Origin: Calvatia gigantea
Taxonomy: Eukaryota > Basidiomycota > Agaricomycetes > Agaricales > Lycoperdaceae
Assembly (NCBI GenBank): GCA_025093985.1
Contig: JACAAK010000002.1
Span: 1,550,001 to 1,614,000, forward strand
Length of the DNA stretch: 64,000 bases
Reading direction: 5' to 3'
Shown here: positions 11,075-23,337 of the stretch, one piece after another
Position numbering within the stretch: the stretch's first letter is position 1
Layout of the letters: each line of letters starts with the position of its first letter
Notes under the pieces: generated by a model
Databases searched by the model: none
What the model saw: only the letters and a program-made list of their open reading frames with translations
Told to the model about the DNA's origin: nothing
Made by a program: the position numbers and the translations under genes

Positions 11075-14000
11075 ATGACATCGCATGCACTCCTCCTCCG
11101 TCTCTTCCTCTCTCCCACATTTTTCTCTCTCCACGTCGCCCTTAAATATCTACTCATATATACAGACAACATCGGCATCACCTACTATCTCACTAGGAGA
11201 CTTAGAGAATTTAGTGTCCATGAATTATATGATGTCTGGGGTTTCATATGGTAACTTCACTCACTCTCGCACGCCTCGCACCCACTCATCCGTATCACCT
11301 AGCCACCTCCTCGTAACTCGCCCGACAAAATCAAGGGCCCTTGAGGTCTTTGTCGTCGAGACTGCCCAACGCTCGACACATATTGCGATGATCGTACGTT
11401 CACTCGACATATCTGTCCATTTTGATCTCACCGTCCACTAGACATTATGGTTCATGCAATCTGCCCTCCATGATCTCTCGACTACCCGCCGCGAATCCCA
11501 ATCCTTTACCATCTGCCAACGCGTCCTACACAAATGTCATGAGATAATATTCAACGATCTACCACGCCCCACCGCCTCCCCATATACCTCCTTCAAACTG
11601 TCTGCCCACTCTTCCCTCTCCCGGAAAAGGGTCAGACATCACATAGAACCTGCTTTTGTTGGTATCGGCGTCGTCCTCGCTGCTACACCCGGCATGCCTG
11701 CTCTTGCCGACTTTACAGGACAGATCGCCATTGAACAGGGCCGTGCCGATAATGATGGAAGAGAATTGAGGAGTTTACAGATGATTGAAACAGACATCGC
11801 GCCTGACGCTGTACCCCAGGCGACTGAGTCAACCAATGCGGATGACGATCTAGATGAAATCGACAGCCCACAGATAGCGGAGAGTGGCGAGTCTACTCCT
11901 CCCCCCCTGGGTCAGGCAGATAATAAAGATGTAGTTCAACAAGGTGTACCACTAGCCCGCCGTAGAACAATTGCTGCTGCTCAGACTGTACCGGCTCTCC
12001 CTTTGCATCTACGCACTATTCGACGTTCGCGAGCATCCGAGGACCCCCTTGGCCAACTTGATCCCGAACTTCCTGCTGCCCCACATCAATCGTCCCCCTC
12101 TCTTTCTGCGTCGAAAACGCCTCTTCGCTCTGCAACCCCCAGTACAGCAGACACTCTACTTGAGAAATACGACCCCTATGCTAAAATTCAACTTCTGAGG
12201 GGGCACTACTGTCATTCTGAAGTATGTTTGTCAGAAAATCATGCCCCGATAACATTGACCATCTTCATTAGATACAATTCATTCTGGATCTCGAGAACAT
12301 CTGCAATCGCCTGCTCATTGTGCCGAAACCCGCACGAGTGAGCGCGCTCAGGGCAGAACTCACTGCACTGAACCATAAGCTCCCCGCGGAGGTGCGTCTT
12401 CTACCGACTTTATCTGCAACGTTGCCATTAACACTACTTTCAGGTCTGTATGCCAATGTGGTGTGGTTCATCGGACTCTCCTCGTGGTCCCAATAATATA
12501 CCCGAACCCCATCATCGCATAGTCAGAATCCCTCCCGGCGAGAGTGTTGTTCTCAACTCAGCAGAACGCGCACCATACCTCCTACTCGTCGAAATTCTAC
12601 ACGACGACCTCGATTTTGATCCATCCAAACGGGCAAACAAAGAAGTCCTTAAGAAAATTGTAGCCAAAGAAAACGAACAGAAAGGCACTTCCAAGGACCT
12701 CGTGCCCTTCGGCCGTGGAAAACCTAAACAACAGCACGAGGAACAGCCACTGCAAGGTTACAGATGATGGTGATGTCGCAGGCAATCCAGGCAATTTAGG
12801 TGCTCCCCGACTTCCTACCTTACAACTACCAGCATTGTCACCTTCAGCGACACCTTTAAGCGGTGCTTTCCCTCCAGCGGAAACAGATAATCCTGAGGAA
12901 GAAATAGATCTTGTCGAACAACTATATGGCTCGAACAAACCACTGAGGTCGGCAAACCTTGATTTAGCAGAATCTATCGTATTACGCCCAGCTCCGAAGA
13001 ACAGGGACCTTGACATGGCTGCTTGGTCCGCTTCTGTACCTGCTACTCCCAGCACGGACAACGTAGGTCCGCCGCTGAGGGGTAGCCAAATCGCACGGAG
13101 TCACAGTGGTAGTGTGGTTGAAGGAACATTAAATGCCAACAGTACAGGCACACTTGGGTCTGTAGGACAAACTAACAGCGGGTATGGTGGACTCTCCTTG
13201 GACGAGTATTCGGAACGTATGCGGACAGCAGCTATCATGCTCGCACAGCTCAATGCGAGTCTGGTTAGAGATCAAACAATGCCCTCACCTATACCGCACT
13301 CTGCATCTACTGGAGGACCCGTACTTGTACCATCAGACGTCCCTGTACCAGTCCCCCCCTCTGTGAGCCGGGGGACCTGGATCCCCGGGACGGCTTGGCT
13401 CACAGGCTCATCTTCCGCGGTAAACGAGACAACACCACAACAACCGGACCACCAAACCCCAACACCATCGCAGAGCAGGATGCGGCTACAATATGCTCAG
13501 GCACAACAGATCAAGGATAGGATTATGAAAGAGATGATGGCATTGGAGGAAGAAAGGATGGAACGGATGAGAGAGAACCGTGGAAGTGATGGGGAGGTGA
13601 GTTTGGGGATGGACATCAATAGGAGTGCTAGGGGTGGTGTGAAGAACCCTGAGGATGAAGGAATCATTAGACGAGAATTGAACAAGGCCGATCCATCTGC
13701 TATCGTGTTCAGTGAGAGTTGGGCTGCGAAAAAGGTGTGTGTCTACTTCCCCAGATGCAGGTGTGAATTCTGAAGGATGACATGCTATGGGATTGTAGAG
13801 TCGAATAAAGGGCGCATCACCTTATGGACATCTTGGTACGTCTGCTTTGTTCGTGTGGACTGGCCGGTCTAAGTGAATCCCTTCTATCATCCGGTGATTT
13901 TAGCAAGTTGGGATTGCGTGTCTGTGATAGTCAAGACGGGGGGTGACCTGCGGCAGGAACAGCTCGCAGTCCAGCTAATAAGAGAGTTTCAACGGATATG

Positions 14001-15016
14001 GGCGGAGGAGAGTTGTTCTTGTTGGGTGCGATAGTGAGTTGTTCAGCACCCACTAGTGTGATTCTTTGTTTCTTATGTCGCATAGCTTCCGCATATTGAT
14101 ACTAGGCGCAACTTCAGGCCTCGTGGAGACAATCACAGACGCAGTTTCGATACACTCGATAAAGAAAGCAGAGTATGCGAAGCGGTTGGCACAGGGCAAA
14201 TGGGGGCACGTTACACTCATGGATCATTTTGTTTCAGTGAGTCAAATCCACGCACCGGGCTTTATCAATGACTCTTACGCACGCGCAGACGTACGGCGAT
14301 CCCTCTTCTGCGAAATTTACCCGCGCACAACGCAATTTCGCAAAATCCCTCGCAGGTGCTGTCTTGCTGCCGTCCTATCCATATTCCTCCCTGCCCACTC
14401 CCGTACCACCAACAGGATACTCCATAGTCACATTCCTTCTGCAAATCAAGGACCGACACAACGGCAATATCCTACTCGATCGCGACGGACACCTCGTCCA
14501 CATCGACTTTGGTTTCATCCTCAGCAATACGCCCGGAAATATCGGTTTCGAAGCTGCGCCGTTCAAGCTATCACCGGAGTATATCGAGGTCCTTGGTGGT
14601 GTAACAGGATCACCTTTCCAAGAGTTCAGAAGGTTGTTTAAGGAAGGATTTGAGGCTGCTAGGAAACATTGTGATCGGATCGTCAGTGAGTGACTCAATA
14701 TCCTGTATAGTTTCTCGCCTATTGTTGCTTGATGGGTTTCGGCGTTACAGCGCTTGTGGAACTCATGCAGAAAGACTCGGCATTACCCTGTTTTGCACTC
14801 TATGGCGAACAGACGGCACAACATTTGAGGGATAGATTCCAGCCTACACTCACCCATTCATTGATTGGGGAGTATGTGGATCGGCTGATTGATACGTCCT
14901 TGGGCTCCAACTGGACGAGGTTATATGATTCTGTGAGTAGCTTCCCTTCCTTGCCTCATGAAATTTGACACAAAGTTGTGTGATAGTATCAATATTATTC
15001 GCAGTCCATTCTATAA
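11075..15016 (+). CDS. PIK1: Phosphatidylinositol 4-kinase Pik1 (type III beta)
   Basis: Makes PI4P at the Golgi (and nucleus in yeast), driving Golgi-to-plasma-membrane traffic. The N-terminal lipid-kinase-unique domain is recognisable (TDNIGITYYLTRRLREFSV, then VTRPTKSRALEVFVVETAQR and STHIAMITLWFMQSALHDLS). A middle linker is Ser/Pro-rich and disordered. The catalytic domain lies at 13700-15016, with KTGGDLRQEQLAVQLIREFQ, catalytic loop DRHNGNILLD, metal site HIDFGFIL and the conserved C-terminus DSYQYYSQSIL. About twelve short introns are needed and all join in frame; the 43-nt intron 12757-12799 explains an apparent frame change, and a 37-nt exon sits near 13800. The ATG at 11075 is the first in its frame. 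Confidence 0.95.
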
Positions 15017-15328
15017 GACATATCTTCTGTCCCTTCGTTGTGCATGATCCCACACAGAAACCCACATTCCCATTCATTTCCCCTATGTTTAGCACAATCG
15101 GAGGGAAAAGCATCCCGCATATGGGTGCATACCAACAAGGGTGCAAATGACTAGCCGCGTGGAAGCGAAAGTACGAGCAGGGAATCGGTAGCATTGAAAA
15201 GCTGTAGCATAACAGCGGTAACTAAACTAACAGTCAGTCAGAGTAGGTAACTGGGTAAATCGTGTTACTGCTGGAGAAGAGGATAAGATACGTGCAGGGT
15301 AGTCTAAATGGTTTAAGAGAACATCTTG

Positions 15329-17334
15329 TCATAGTGACTCAAGCAAGGAGTATCCTTCATAATCTGCAGAACATAAGTGGTGACTCCAGCACCAGAACAA
15401 AGGGACGACATACCGAAGTTTTCCCTCTCGTCGCACCAGCATTTACCCTTACTGTGGGCGGCACCTTGCGGGCAATGTTGGAAAGGTTCGTGGCGGTAGC
15501 CTAGGAGATGCGGTTAATCACATTGGCATAAGTATAGAGTAATACGATTTACCAATGTCATTGAAGAAATGCTATTTTTTGCGGGGCGGTATCAATAGAA
15601 GCCACGAGAGTTATATCTGGCGACCTACAATCTGCTCCTTCTTTGCGAATAGAGAGGCACCAATACTGTGCACAGGTGCATCACCCCAGCGCTATAATTG
15701 GATGGGAATAAACGAACGGGTTTCCGAAAAAGAATTGGGAGGTATATCCACCTCGTAATAGAAACCACCCCGCTCGTCCAAGTAATCAAAGAACTTGGAA
15801 TAGGCCTCGCCTCTCCAGAAGTCAAGGTCACCAATTTCAAAGTTACTCCAGACTAACCCACGTTGGTCAGTGCGTGCACATTAAAGAGAAATAAAAGTTA
15901 TGTACAGTGGCAGCGGCTGTATGTGTGGCCTCCGTCATCCGATAAAAATTGCATAGCATTTCCGGGTGCTACGAGATCAGGGTTTTCCTTCATGAAATCT
16001 GAAGTTTGCAGTGATGAGTTCTCCAAGAGGATGGACGAACATCATTTCATACCCTTGACTGTATCCCAAAGTGTTGGGATGGTTGCTTCATACTCGTAAA
16101 GAGAGATGGTGAATCCTAAGGAGATCAATATCCCTACAGGGACAGGAAATCTTCCGGTTTCTTACCGTAAACTTTGTTCTGATCCTGCATGATGAGGAAA
16201 GGGTCATAATCGATATCACAGAAAAACTTGACATCAGGCCTGGAAACGGCATACGTCAGATGCAAATAAACGAGGTTAGAGTACGACAACTAGACCCACT
16301 CGACTCTGTCAAAACAATGGATTCCAGTCGGCGTTAACTAAACTTCGTGATTTCTGCGGTTTAGTACCCACCTCCAGTAGTATTTGTATGGTTTGAGGAC
16401 TTCTTGTCTGTAGAAGAACTATATGCCTGTCAATGTAGAGATCAACGCAAAAGCCGGAAATGACGAACTCCTGAATTGAAGCGGCACATGTTGCGATAAC
16501 TGTTTCAACTGGGCTTAGACCGGGGTGCAAACATCTCAGTAAAGAACAAACGCACGGAACACTGCCTGTGTAGTACCGTGAGGACTGAACATCATTCCAG
16601 ATTCAGGCCAAAACACACCTCCGTATATAACATTGTCCTTGATCATTTTCTCTCTCGCTGCTTTTGCCTTCGCCTCATCAATCCAATCCGGCTGAAACCA
16701 GTCATCGTGCGGGATAAGGCCATACTTGACCGTAGAAACTGTCAGTTCCTCAACACGTCTAGAAATGAAGATTCAAATAGGTCAACGCGCCCAAGAAAGC
16801 TACTGCGGGGCGAACAAAAACACACTTCTTGAAAGACTCTTCAAAAGGCTGGTCATTGAGGAGAACATAGTCATAGCCAAACTTTTTGTTGAACCTGTCC
16901 TCCATTTGTTTTACGCTGCTCACGACACCATTAATATCAGTGTTTCGAGCTAGGTTTTCACCGTTCATTAGCGGCGCGTCCTGCCAGGGAACACTTGAGA
17001 CATGCAAACACGTACCAAGAATGACAATGGCAGCATTAGCTTTCCGGTCTTGTGGTGACGTGTGGTTGGGCTTGAGATAGTATTCGTCGGGGATCGGTGT
17101 CTTGTATGGTGGGCCAGCATCTTTTGCGCCGGGGAGGTGCTTTTTGAGATTATCTAAGGACGTAACTTGTCCATATACTTCATTCGAGAAACTTAGGATG
17201 TAGTGCAAGCAGATCTAGAAAGATACATCCCACCGAGGGAGAGACGGTTGGTTAGAGCATGCGTGGCTCGGAGTTATGACGGAGCTCACAATCATGACCA
17301 GCACCAGGAAAACATATCGCATGGCGGTCATCAT
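15329..17334 (-). CDS. Kre2/Mnt1-family alpha-1,2-mannosyltransferase (copy A, C-terminal frame break)
   Basis: Golgi type II membrane glycosyltransferase (GT15) that adds alpha-1,2-mannose to O- and N-glycans using GDP-mannose. A short cytosolic tail and signal anchor ([18 protein letters not shown]) precede the catalytic domain, with [72 protein letters not shown] and [10 protein letters not shown]. Two micro-exons are required: 10 nt at 16556-16565 (GSVP) and 6 nt at 16300-16305 (RVE). In the last exon the read frame ends at TGA 15329-15331. The next frame holds a better terminus ([15 protein letters not shown] at 15313-15315) that aligns with copy B, so one extra base near 15345 is suspected. 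Copy B lies just upstream on the same strand. The start could also be the Met at 17331 or 17322. Confidence 0.88.
16300..16305 (-). other. 6-nt micro-exon, mannosyltransferase copy A
   Basis: Exon AGTCGA lies between an intron ending TTTTGACAG and one beginning GTGGGT. It supplies the V and parts of R and E in YYWRVEP, and without it the motif and frame are lost. Copy B has a matching 6-nt exon (18747-18752). Confidence 0.75.
16556..16565 (-). other. 10-nt micro-exon, mannosyltransferase copy A
   Basis: Exon GCAGTGTTCC is flanked by a 53-nt intron (16566-16618) and a 56-nt intron (16500-16555). It encodes the GSVP of [15 protein letters not shown]. Copy B has GCAGTGTCCC at the same place. 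Confidence 0.75.
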
Positions 17335-17881
17335 GTCTGCAAATTAAGGAGCGTCCCCCGAAGTCGAGGATCGACTCTACGAGGATAGACAGAGGCTGCG
17401 GAGAAACAAGTGAGGGGCAGAAGGTGAGTGTGGAGGTCTGGCTTATGGTGGTGGATGTTGCCATCACGATTCACGTGTCTCATCTTCTTAAATTAACTCT
17501 TCTGCTTCCACTTCATTCAACTGACTCGCAAAATACTTTGTCTATTCTCCCATTCCTTTTGCCTGCAAAAACATTGTATATATTTTCCTATCAATTTTGT
17601 GTGTTACACTGCAGTGGATCCTCGCATCTTCAATGCCACGTCAGCTCCCTCAGCCAATTCACTGTCACAAACTCGGTTAAGGCTGAAGTTTTCTGATCGC
17701 CAATGTGTGAATCCAAGTGTGTCAGTTCCTGAAGGTGCGTGATGCCCATAAAATAGCATTGGAGGAATTTAATTATGCATGAAGCAAAACTGCCTGCAAA
17801 GAGCAAAGCATTATGGTATGATGCCTATGACAAGTCCAGCTTATCCCGTGTATCGACCATTTCAGATCACTCCGACCAAAC

Positions 17882-19767
17882 TCATTGAAAAATCCTTTCA
17901 AATCGAGTCAGACATGAATTGGGGGCATAATCTGAAAATGTTGCATCAGGAGATTAACAGATTGGGAGACCAACAAAGTACCTACCGAAACTGTCTCTTG
18001 GGTCACACGAACACCGCCCTCTTGACCACTCCTCTCCAGATGGGCAATGCTGGAAGGGGTCATGGCGATAACCAATATCCCTGAAAAAGTGGATTTGATC
18101 TTTCCTCGCGAACAATGCTGCGGCAATGCTGTGAACGGGGGCATCTCCCCATCGCTGAAGCAAAATTAGCCATCATGATGTTCTGGGAATACGATTCCTT
18201 ACTTCGTAGTAGAAACCACCTTTTGATTCTAAGAAATCAAAGAACTTCTGGTATGCCTCGCCCCGCCAGAAGTCCATGTCGGCAATTTCAAAATTGCTCC
18301 AAACTAGAAATGATAAGAACACACCATAACCAAATGCTGTACCCGGGACTTACAGTGACATAGGTTATACCCAACACCGTCGTTATCAGACAAGAACCCC
18401 AAGGAGTTGTTGGGGCTCAAGGATCCCGGGTTTCTTTTGACGAACTCTACTTGCATGAGGATAACCATGATGATTAGGAATACTGGGTGTTTCTCACCCT
18501 TTACGGTAGACCAGAGTGTCGGAATAGTCGGTTCCCACTCTACTAAAGAGATGGTAAAGCCTGAGAACCCATCAGTGTGCTGCGGACTTGTGGAAGACGG
18601 CGGCGCCACTCCGTACTCACTATAAACTTTATCATTCTCCTGCATAAACACGAATGGGTCATATGTGACGTCGCAGAAAAATTGTACACCGGGCCTTCGG
18701 TTGTATTTGGATCAGGTATTGCTGGTGAACAAAAGATAGAACTCACTCGACCCTAAAACAGGACAACTGACATCAGTAATTTCCAATGGAATAGAAACAT
18801 CATGTGGCTCACCGCCAATAATAGCGATATGGCTGTAGAAGTTCGTGCTTGAAGAAGAACTAAAGATAGTGTCAGCGGATTAATGCCAGCGCGAGTGGCG
18901 ATAACGATACCCACCCCGGAGTTAAATCGACACATGTTTCTGTACCTGTATACAGGGTCACGATTAACAATGTATTTAATACTGCAACTGCCAGACCCAC
19001 GGGACACTGCCTAGAGGGAGATGATCAACATCAACAACGGATTGTTTCAAGACTTGTTTTAAGTGGAGCTTACCTGCGTAGATGATGCCTTGCGACAACA
19101 TGCGTGACCGCCCAGCCCTCGCGCGGTCCTCGTCTATCCAATCTGGCTGATACCAGTGCTCGTGAGGGATTTGACCAAAGTGAATCGGCGCATCCGTCAG
19201 AACCCGGACTCGCCTAAATCGAAATTTGAGAACGCGACGAAAACAGAGAGGGAGACAGGCACGTACTCCTTGAATTCCTCCGTGAACGGTTCTTCATTTA
19301 ACAATACCCAAGGGTACCCATATTGTCTGTTGAAACGATCTTCCATTTGTCGTATACTCGAGACGACGCCGGCAAGATCGGAGTTACGACACAGAAACAC
19401 AAATGTTGCGTTGGCACGTTTGGGGCGGTCAAGGGGGGGAGGTTCGGGAGGCTGGACTTCTGCAAGTTGAGAGGTTGTAGTTATCTCGGTAGTCGTTGAA
19501 GATGAGGCATTGAGGAAGGGGGGAGGTAGCGAGGCAGCAGTAGCGTTGAAGACCCTTTCATGTGAGTATTGCCATCGCTCATTAAGACTTGCAAAGCTCG
19601 CCAAACGAGCATAATCCGTGTGCAGTATGCTCAGGACATAATGAAGTGTGACCTATCCCGGGTTGAGCGCCATATTTAGCACTAGGACAAGATTGACTCA
19701 CAACAGTAGCGAGGATGATGAGGATAAATTTTCTAGGAGTAGAGGCAAAGAGGGAGAAGCCAGCCAT
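17882..19767 (-). CDS. Kre2/Mnt1-family alpha-1,2-mannosyltransferase (copy B)
   Basis: Second GT15 Golgi mannosyltransferase, a tandem paralogue of copy A. The signal anchor spans RKFILIILATVVTLHYVLSI. A Ser/Thr/Pro-rich stem is followed by the catalytic domain: [103 protein letters not shown] and [20 protein letters not shown]. It ends DYAPNSCLTRFERIFQ. Like copy A it needs a 10-nt exon (19001-19010) and a 6-nt exon (18747-18752). One copy A intron (in KEQI|HFFNDIGYRH) is absent here, where the exon runs straight through. All joins stay in frame and I see no break. The start is the ATG at 19767. Confidence 0.9.
18747..18752 (-). other. 6-nt micro-exon, mannosyltransferase copy B
   Basis: Exon GGTCGA lies between an acceptor ending TTTTAG and a donor GTGAGT. 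It contributes RVE of YYWRVEPGV and matches the 6-nt exon of copy A in position and phase. Confidence 0.75.
19001..19010 (-). other. 10-nt micro-exon, mannosyltransferase copy B
   Basis: Exon GCAGTGTCCC lies between an acceptor CCCTCTAG and a donor GTGGGT. It encodes GSVP before [10 protein letters not shown] and is the positional match of the 10-nt exon in copy A. Confidence 0.75.
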
Positions 19768-20400
19768 AGGGCATAAGAGGGAGACGAGGGGAGGAGGAAG
19801 ACTGAAGGGACGTAAGCTGCGCCGGAGATATATAACTGGAGAGAAGCATCGCCGAGTGATAGTCGTGGAGAGGAGATTTCGGATTCAGACAAGTGGAGTT
19901 TCATGTAACCATCACCTAATTTTTTTCATAGCGAACGCAGATCTACTCTTCCCTTGTGGCATCACTTCCCAACAGTTCGCAAGGGTGGACTTGAGATTTT
20001 TATGGTTATCCTCCTTTCGTCATGTAAATGTACCCGAAAATGAATTTGGAGAGACCTAACCCAGAGGCGTGTAGCGGTGACCCAAGTTATGTTTAGTACT
20101 GTCACGGTGAAGCGCGGCCAGCCGGCGCTGTTGTCAGGCGACGTCCTCTGTGAACAACACGCGCATAAACTAGATGCGAAATCACAGCTGTAAACCATAG
20201 GGCAGCGTTCAATATTTAATCGAGATACTTACAGGAGGATCTCTGGTGGGGCTATTTTTAAGACCCGAATATTCTCACCTGTCCCAGGGTAGGTCTCCCA
20301 ATTTTTTTTGGCTAGCGCCGACGCTTTGCATGTGTTTGGCTCATTTTTCCTTCTTCACTTGCCCTCGTAGTACCATTGCGTCGTTCTCTTGCACACTGTC

Positions 20401-21674
20401 ATGGCCGCTGCTTCTATCCCCGAACACCCTATAGTGTCCGAACAGCCTCCTCAGTCAAAGCCCATCGTCGCTCCCTCATACTTCAACCCCGTGTCACCAG
20501 TTTGGAGCTTCATTGACCGTTTTAACCAATGGCGAGCAGACCTTGGACTTCCGCATCCCGGAACAGTTGAGAACCTCCAGAAGGAGGTCAAATGTACGCG
20601 TTTTCCCCTTCATATATGTAGGCGACGTATTTCTAACGCGCTCCACGTGTATAGCCACCCACCTGAACAACTACATGTTCGATGGAGCCCGCGCTGACCT
20701 CACAAAGAGTCTCTCTATGAATCCTCTCTTCCAAGTGACCCATTCCTTTGCAATGGGTTCACAGACTCTCCCGTCGTCATACAACTTCGGCGCCATCTTT
20801 GCAAACCAAAAGGTATGTCGTTTCCGTACCAAGCATGCTCCGTCCTGAATGCAAAATATCCCTAGGTGTTTCTCCAAGGGGGTGTCGACCACGAAGGCAA
20901 CGTTAATGCTAGATTTAACCACGGCTGGTCAGAGCACCAGGTCACAAAAGCTCAGGCGCAGGTATGTCCTCCAACACCATCCGCAAAATTGTCTCCTGAC
21001 GTACTTCTTCAGTTCTCGCAACAAGCCGGGCAGAACATGATCCAATTGGAACACGACTATCAGGGTCGGGATTTTAACCTGAATATCAAAGGCATTAACC
21101 CATCTCCCGCCGACTTCACTGGTATCTACGTTGGCAGCTATCTCCAATCCCTTACCAAAAACCTCGCCTTGGGCGTTGAGACCCTCTGGCAGCGGCCTAA
21201 TCCCGACTTGTCCGAGATTAGTTCGTCGTACTTGGCTAAGTACACTGGCAATAATAAAAATTGGATTGCTACTGCTCAGTTGCAACCCGCTGGCATCCTC
21301 CAGGCTACTTATTGGCAGAAGCTCAGCGAAAAGGTCGAGGTGGCCGCTGATTTGCAGCTCATTGCAGCTCCAACGCGACGCGACGCGATCGCTACTCTTG
21401 GTGCTAAATATGACCTGAGATTGTCCACCTTCCGTGCACAGCTCGACTCGACAGGCAAAGTATCGGCACTTTTGGAGCAACGGTTTACTCCCACGTTCGC
21501 TTTCTTGGTCTCGGGTGAGATCGATCACTTCAAGGTATGTGAGAGTTTATCGGTCCTCCTCATTTCTAATCTCGCATCTTCGCTCTGCAGAACGCTGCCA
21601 AAGTCGGTGTCGGTGTGATGATTGAGAGCTCTAGCTTAACCCCCGAGGAGATGGGTCTCCCTCCACAGCCCTGA
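20401..21674 (+). CDS. TOM40: Tom40, mitochondrial outer-membrane import channel
   Basis: Beta-barrel channel of the TOM complex, the entry gate for mitochondrial precursors. The N-terminal segment (FNPVSPVWSFIDRFNQWRAD, then PHPGTVENLQKEVKSTHLNN) and the barrel (FDGARADLTKSLSMNPLFQV, SFAMGSQTLPSSYNFGAIFA, then WIATAQLQPAGILQATYWQK) fit the eukaryotic porin/Tom40 family. The last exon encodes NAAKVGVGVMIESSSLTPEE. Four introns of about 50-60 nt (starting near 20593, 20811, 20961 and 21534) join in frame. The length, roughly 350 residues, is normal. The gene is divergent from mannosyltransferase copy B, with about 630 bp between the starts. Confidence 0.95.
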
Positions 21675-21933
21675 TTATAGCATAACATATTCCACCTAGA
21701 ATAATATCCTCTACTCATATAATGGACGTGTTTCTCGCGGCTATTCCTATGCTTATCACGACTTGCAAGCAGATGTACACAGACGAGAGTTTGCGCTGGA
21801 CTTGAATGAGAGTTATAATGACGTCAGTCGTATTTTCCCAAAGCTGATACTTACTTAAATTGAAATTCACTGGCCTCTAAACGCCCCTTGGCAATATGTC
21901 GCGATAAAATCTCCTTCTCCACTGTTAGCAGAT

Positions 21934-22860
21934 ATGGCTGAATCTGATCTTGAGCTACGTGGTGTCAGCTGTGAGATTTCTTTGGACAACCCCTGTTTGA
22001 AGATATTAGCTTTGTAGTCAACGAGGGTATGTCTGCCGGGAAGATTCAAATATAAGCGCCAATACATGATCGCACGACACACCAGGCGACATTATTGTTC
22101 AAGAGAACAGTGGATATTGAAAGACGACTCTCGTCGTATGTATTGCTCATCTTGTTCTCCACAAGGGAACAGCGGATGTGGAAAGACGACTCTAGCCAAA
22201 TGCATTGCTCATCTCGTTCTCCACAAGGGAAAGATATCTTAGCGTGGGAGGTACGAGAGGAGCGGTAGTTCTTTACTTTCGCCGAGGAGAAAAAATGCAA
22301 TGATCGACTCCAATCCACTCTTCTCAAAAACCCCACAGGCATATGGTTCGCAAGAATCAACCAATGTAGACGGCGACGATCTCTCACCATTTCCAACCAC
22401 AGGATTATTGGCATTCCGAGCAAGAGTACTCTACGGCCCATAACGCCCCTCACCCCTCACAGGCACCCCTCGGGACTTCTTCTATTCTGTGTTAGATTAG
22501 AACTAAAGTCACATCTGACCTACAAGAACAAGAAACCGGACAAGGCAACTCCGTAAGATTTGTTCAGTAGAGCCACAATGGAGATCAGGAGTTGTTGGAG
22601 TATCAGTGTCGAATTATGACAGAGGGAATTGTCAAACTTGACTGGTGGGGAAGCGCAGAGGATCGCACCTGCCGTTGCTCTCGCTTTCAACACAGCAGAG
22701 ATTTTGTTACTTGACAGTGAGTGGCTTGTTTGCGGCCCGGATAATGCTGCGTTAATAACCGGGGCTGCGGCTGATGTGAAAGCAAGAACCTACGCCTGCG
22801 TTGGACCCACGATCATCTTCCATAAGGAGGGATTTCTACTCAAGCAAGTCAAGTCGGCGG
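21934..22860 (+). pseudogene. decayed ABC ATPase (possibly YbbL/FetA/STAR1-like)
   Basis: Scattered pieces of one ABC nucleotide-binding domain lie in order on the plus strand but in different frames with stops. They are an opening ELRGVSCEISLDN (from ATG 21934), PLFEDISFVVNEG (21993-22028), a Walker A NSGCGKTTLAKCIAHLVLHK (22168-22227), LYGPxRPSPLTGTPRDFF with an internal stop (about 22430-22480), the ABC signature LTGGEAQRIAPAVALA (about 22638-22680) and a Walker-B-like AEILLLDSE. At least one frameshift lies near 21990, with stops near 22128 and 22440. The Walker A segment is duplicated as a 62-bp tandem repeat. The piece order fits the soluble ATPases of the YbbL/STAR1 type, but that subfamily call is uncertain. 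It cannot encode a full ATPase as it stands. Confidence 0.72.
22105..22228 (+). repeat. 62-bp tandem duplication of the Walker A segment
   Basis: Two adjacent 62-bp units (22105-22166, 22167-22228) share most positions, including CGACTCT and ATTGCTCATCT. Since 62 is not a multiple of three, the duplication itself breaks the frame. The second unit keeps an intact GKTT P-loop; the first has a stop there. Confidence 0.8.
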
Positions 22861-23337
22861 ATCAGGAATTGAAGGCGCTCATTGGGATAAGTAACACATC
22901 TAGAGGAACAAGCAAAGTGTGTTGGCACTTATTTCCTCAGTTTCTTGGGCGGGTTCCTTTTGCGTGATAAAACAAATAATTTGTTCTGTAGGATGAAACC
23001 CACACTCTTATCATGAGAACTTGTGTTTTCTATGGAAACTGTCTTTCTAGCAAAGGCGGGTCCAGTTGGAAATGTTGGGTGTGTTGCTCTTGGATCCAGA
23101 CATGCTTAAAGAGAGCACTGCTTGCTACATGGTGACTCCAGTGCAATAAATTCCTGACAATGTGTTGTGCTTGCCTTTTGGCTCAAACGGTAGGCCACAA
23201 TTAGATTCGCTGAAGATATTTCATGTTCACTTTCTTGGCTACGGGCCACATAGAGCGGGATCTATTCTCCAGCATATTGTGGGTAGGTCAGTTCTGTAGC
23301 AACCCCCAATATCGAACACACGTGGGTTTGACCTCAA

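Noticed and set aside
12750..12805. Apparent frameshift in PIK1
   Set aside because: A 43-nt intron (12757-12799) explains it.
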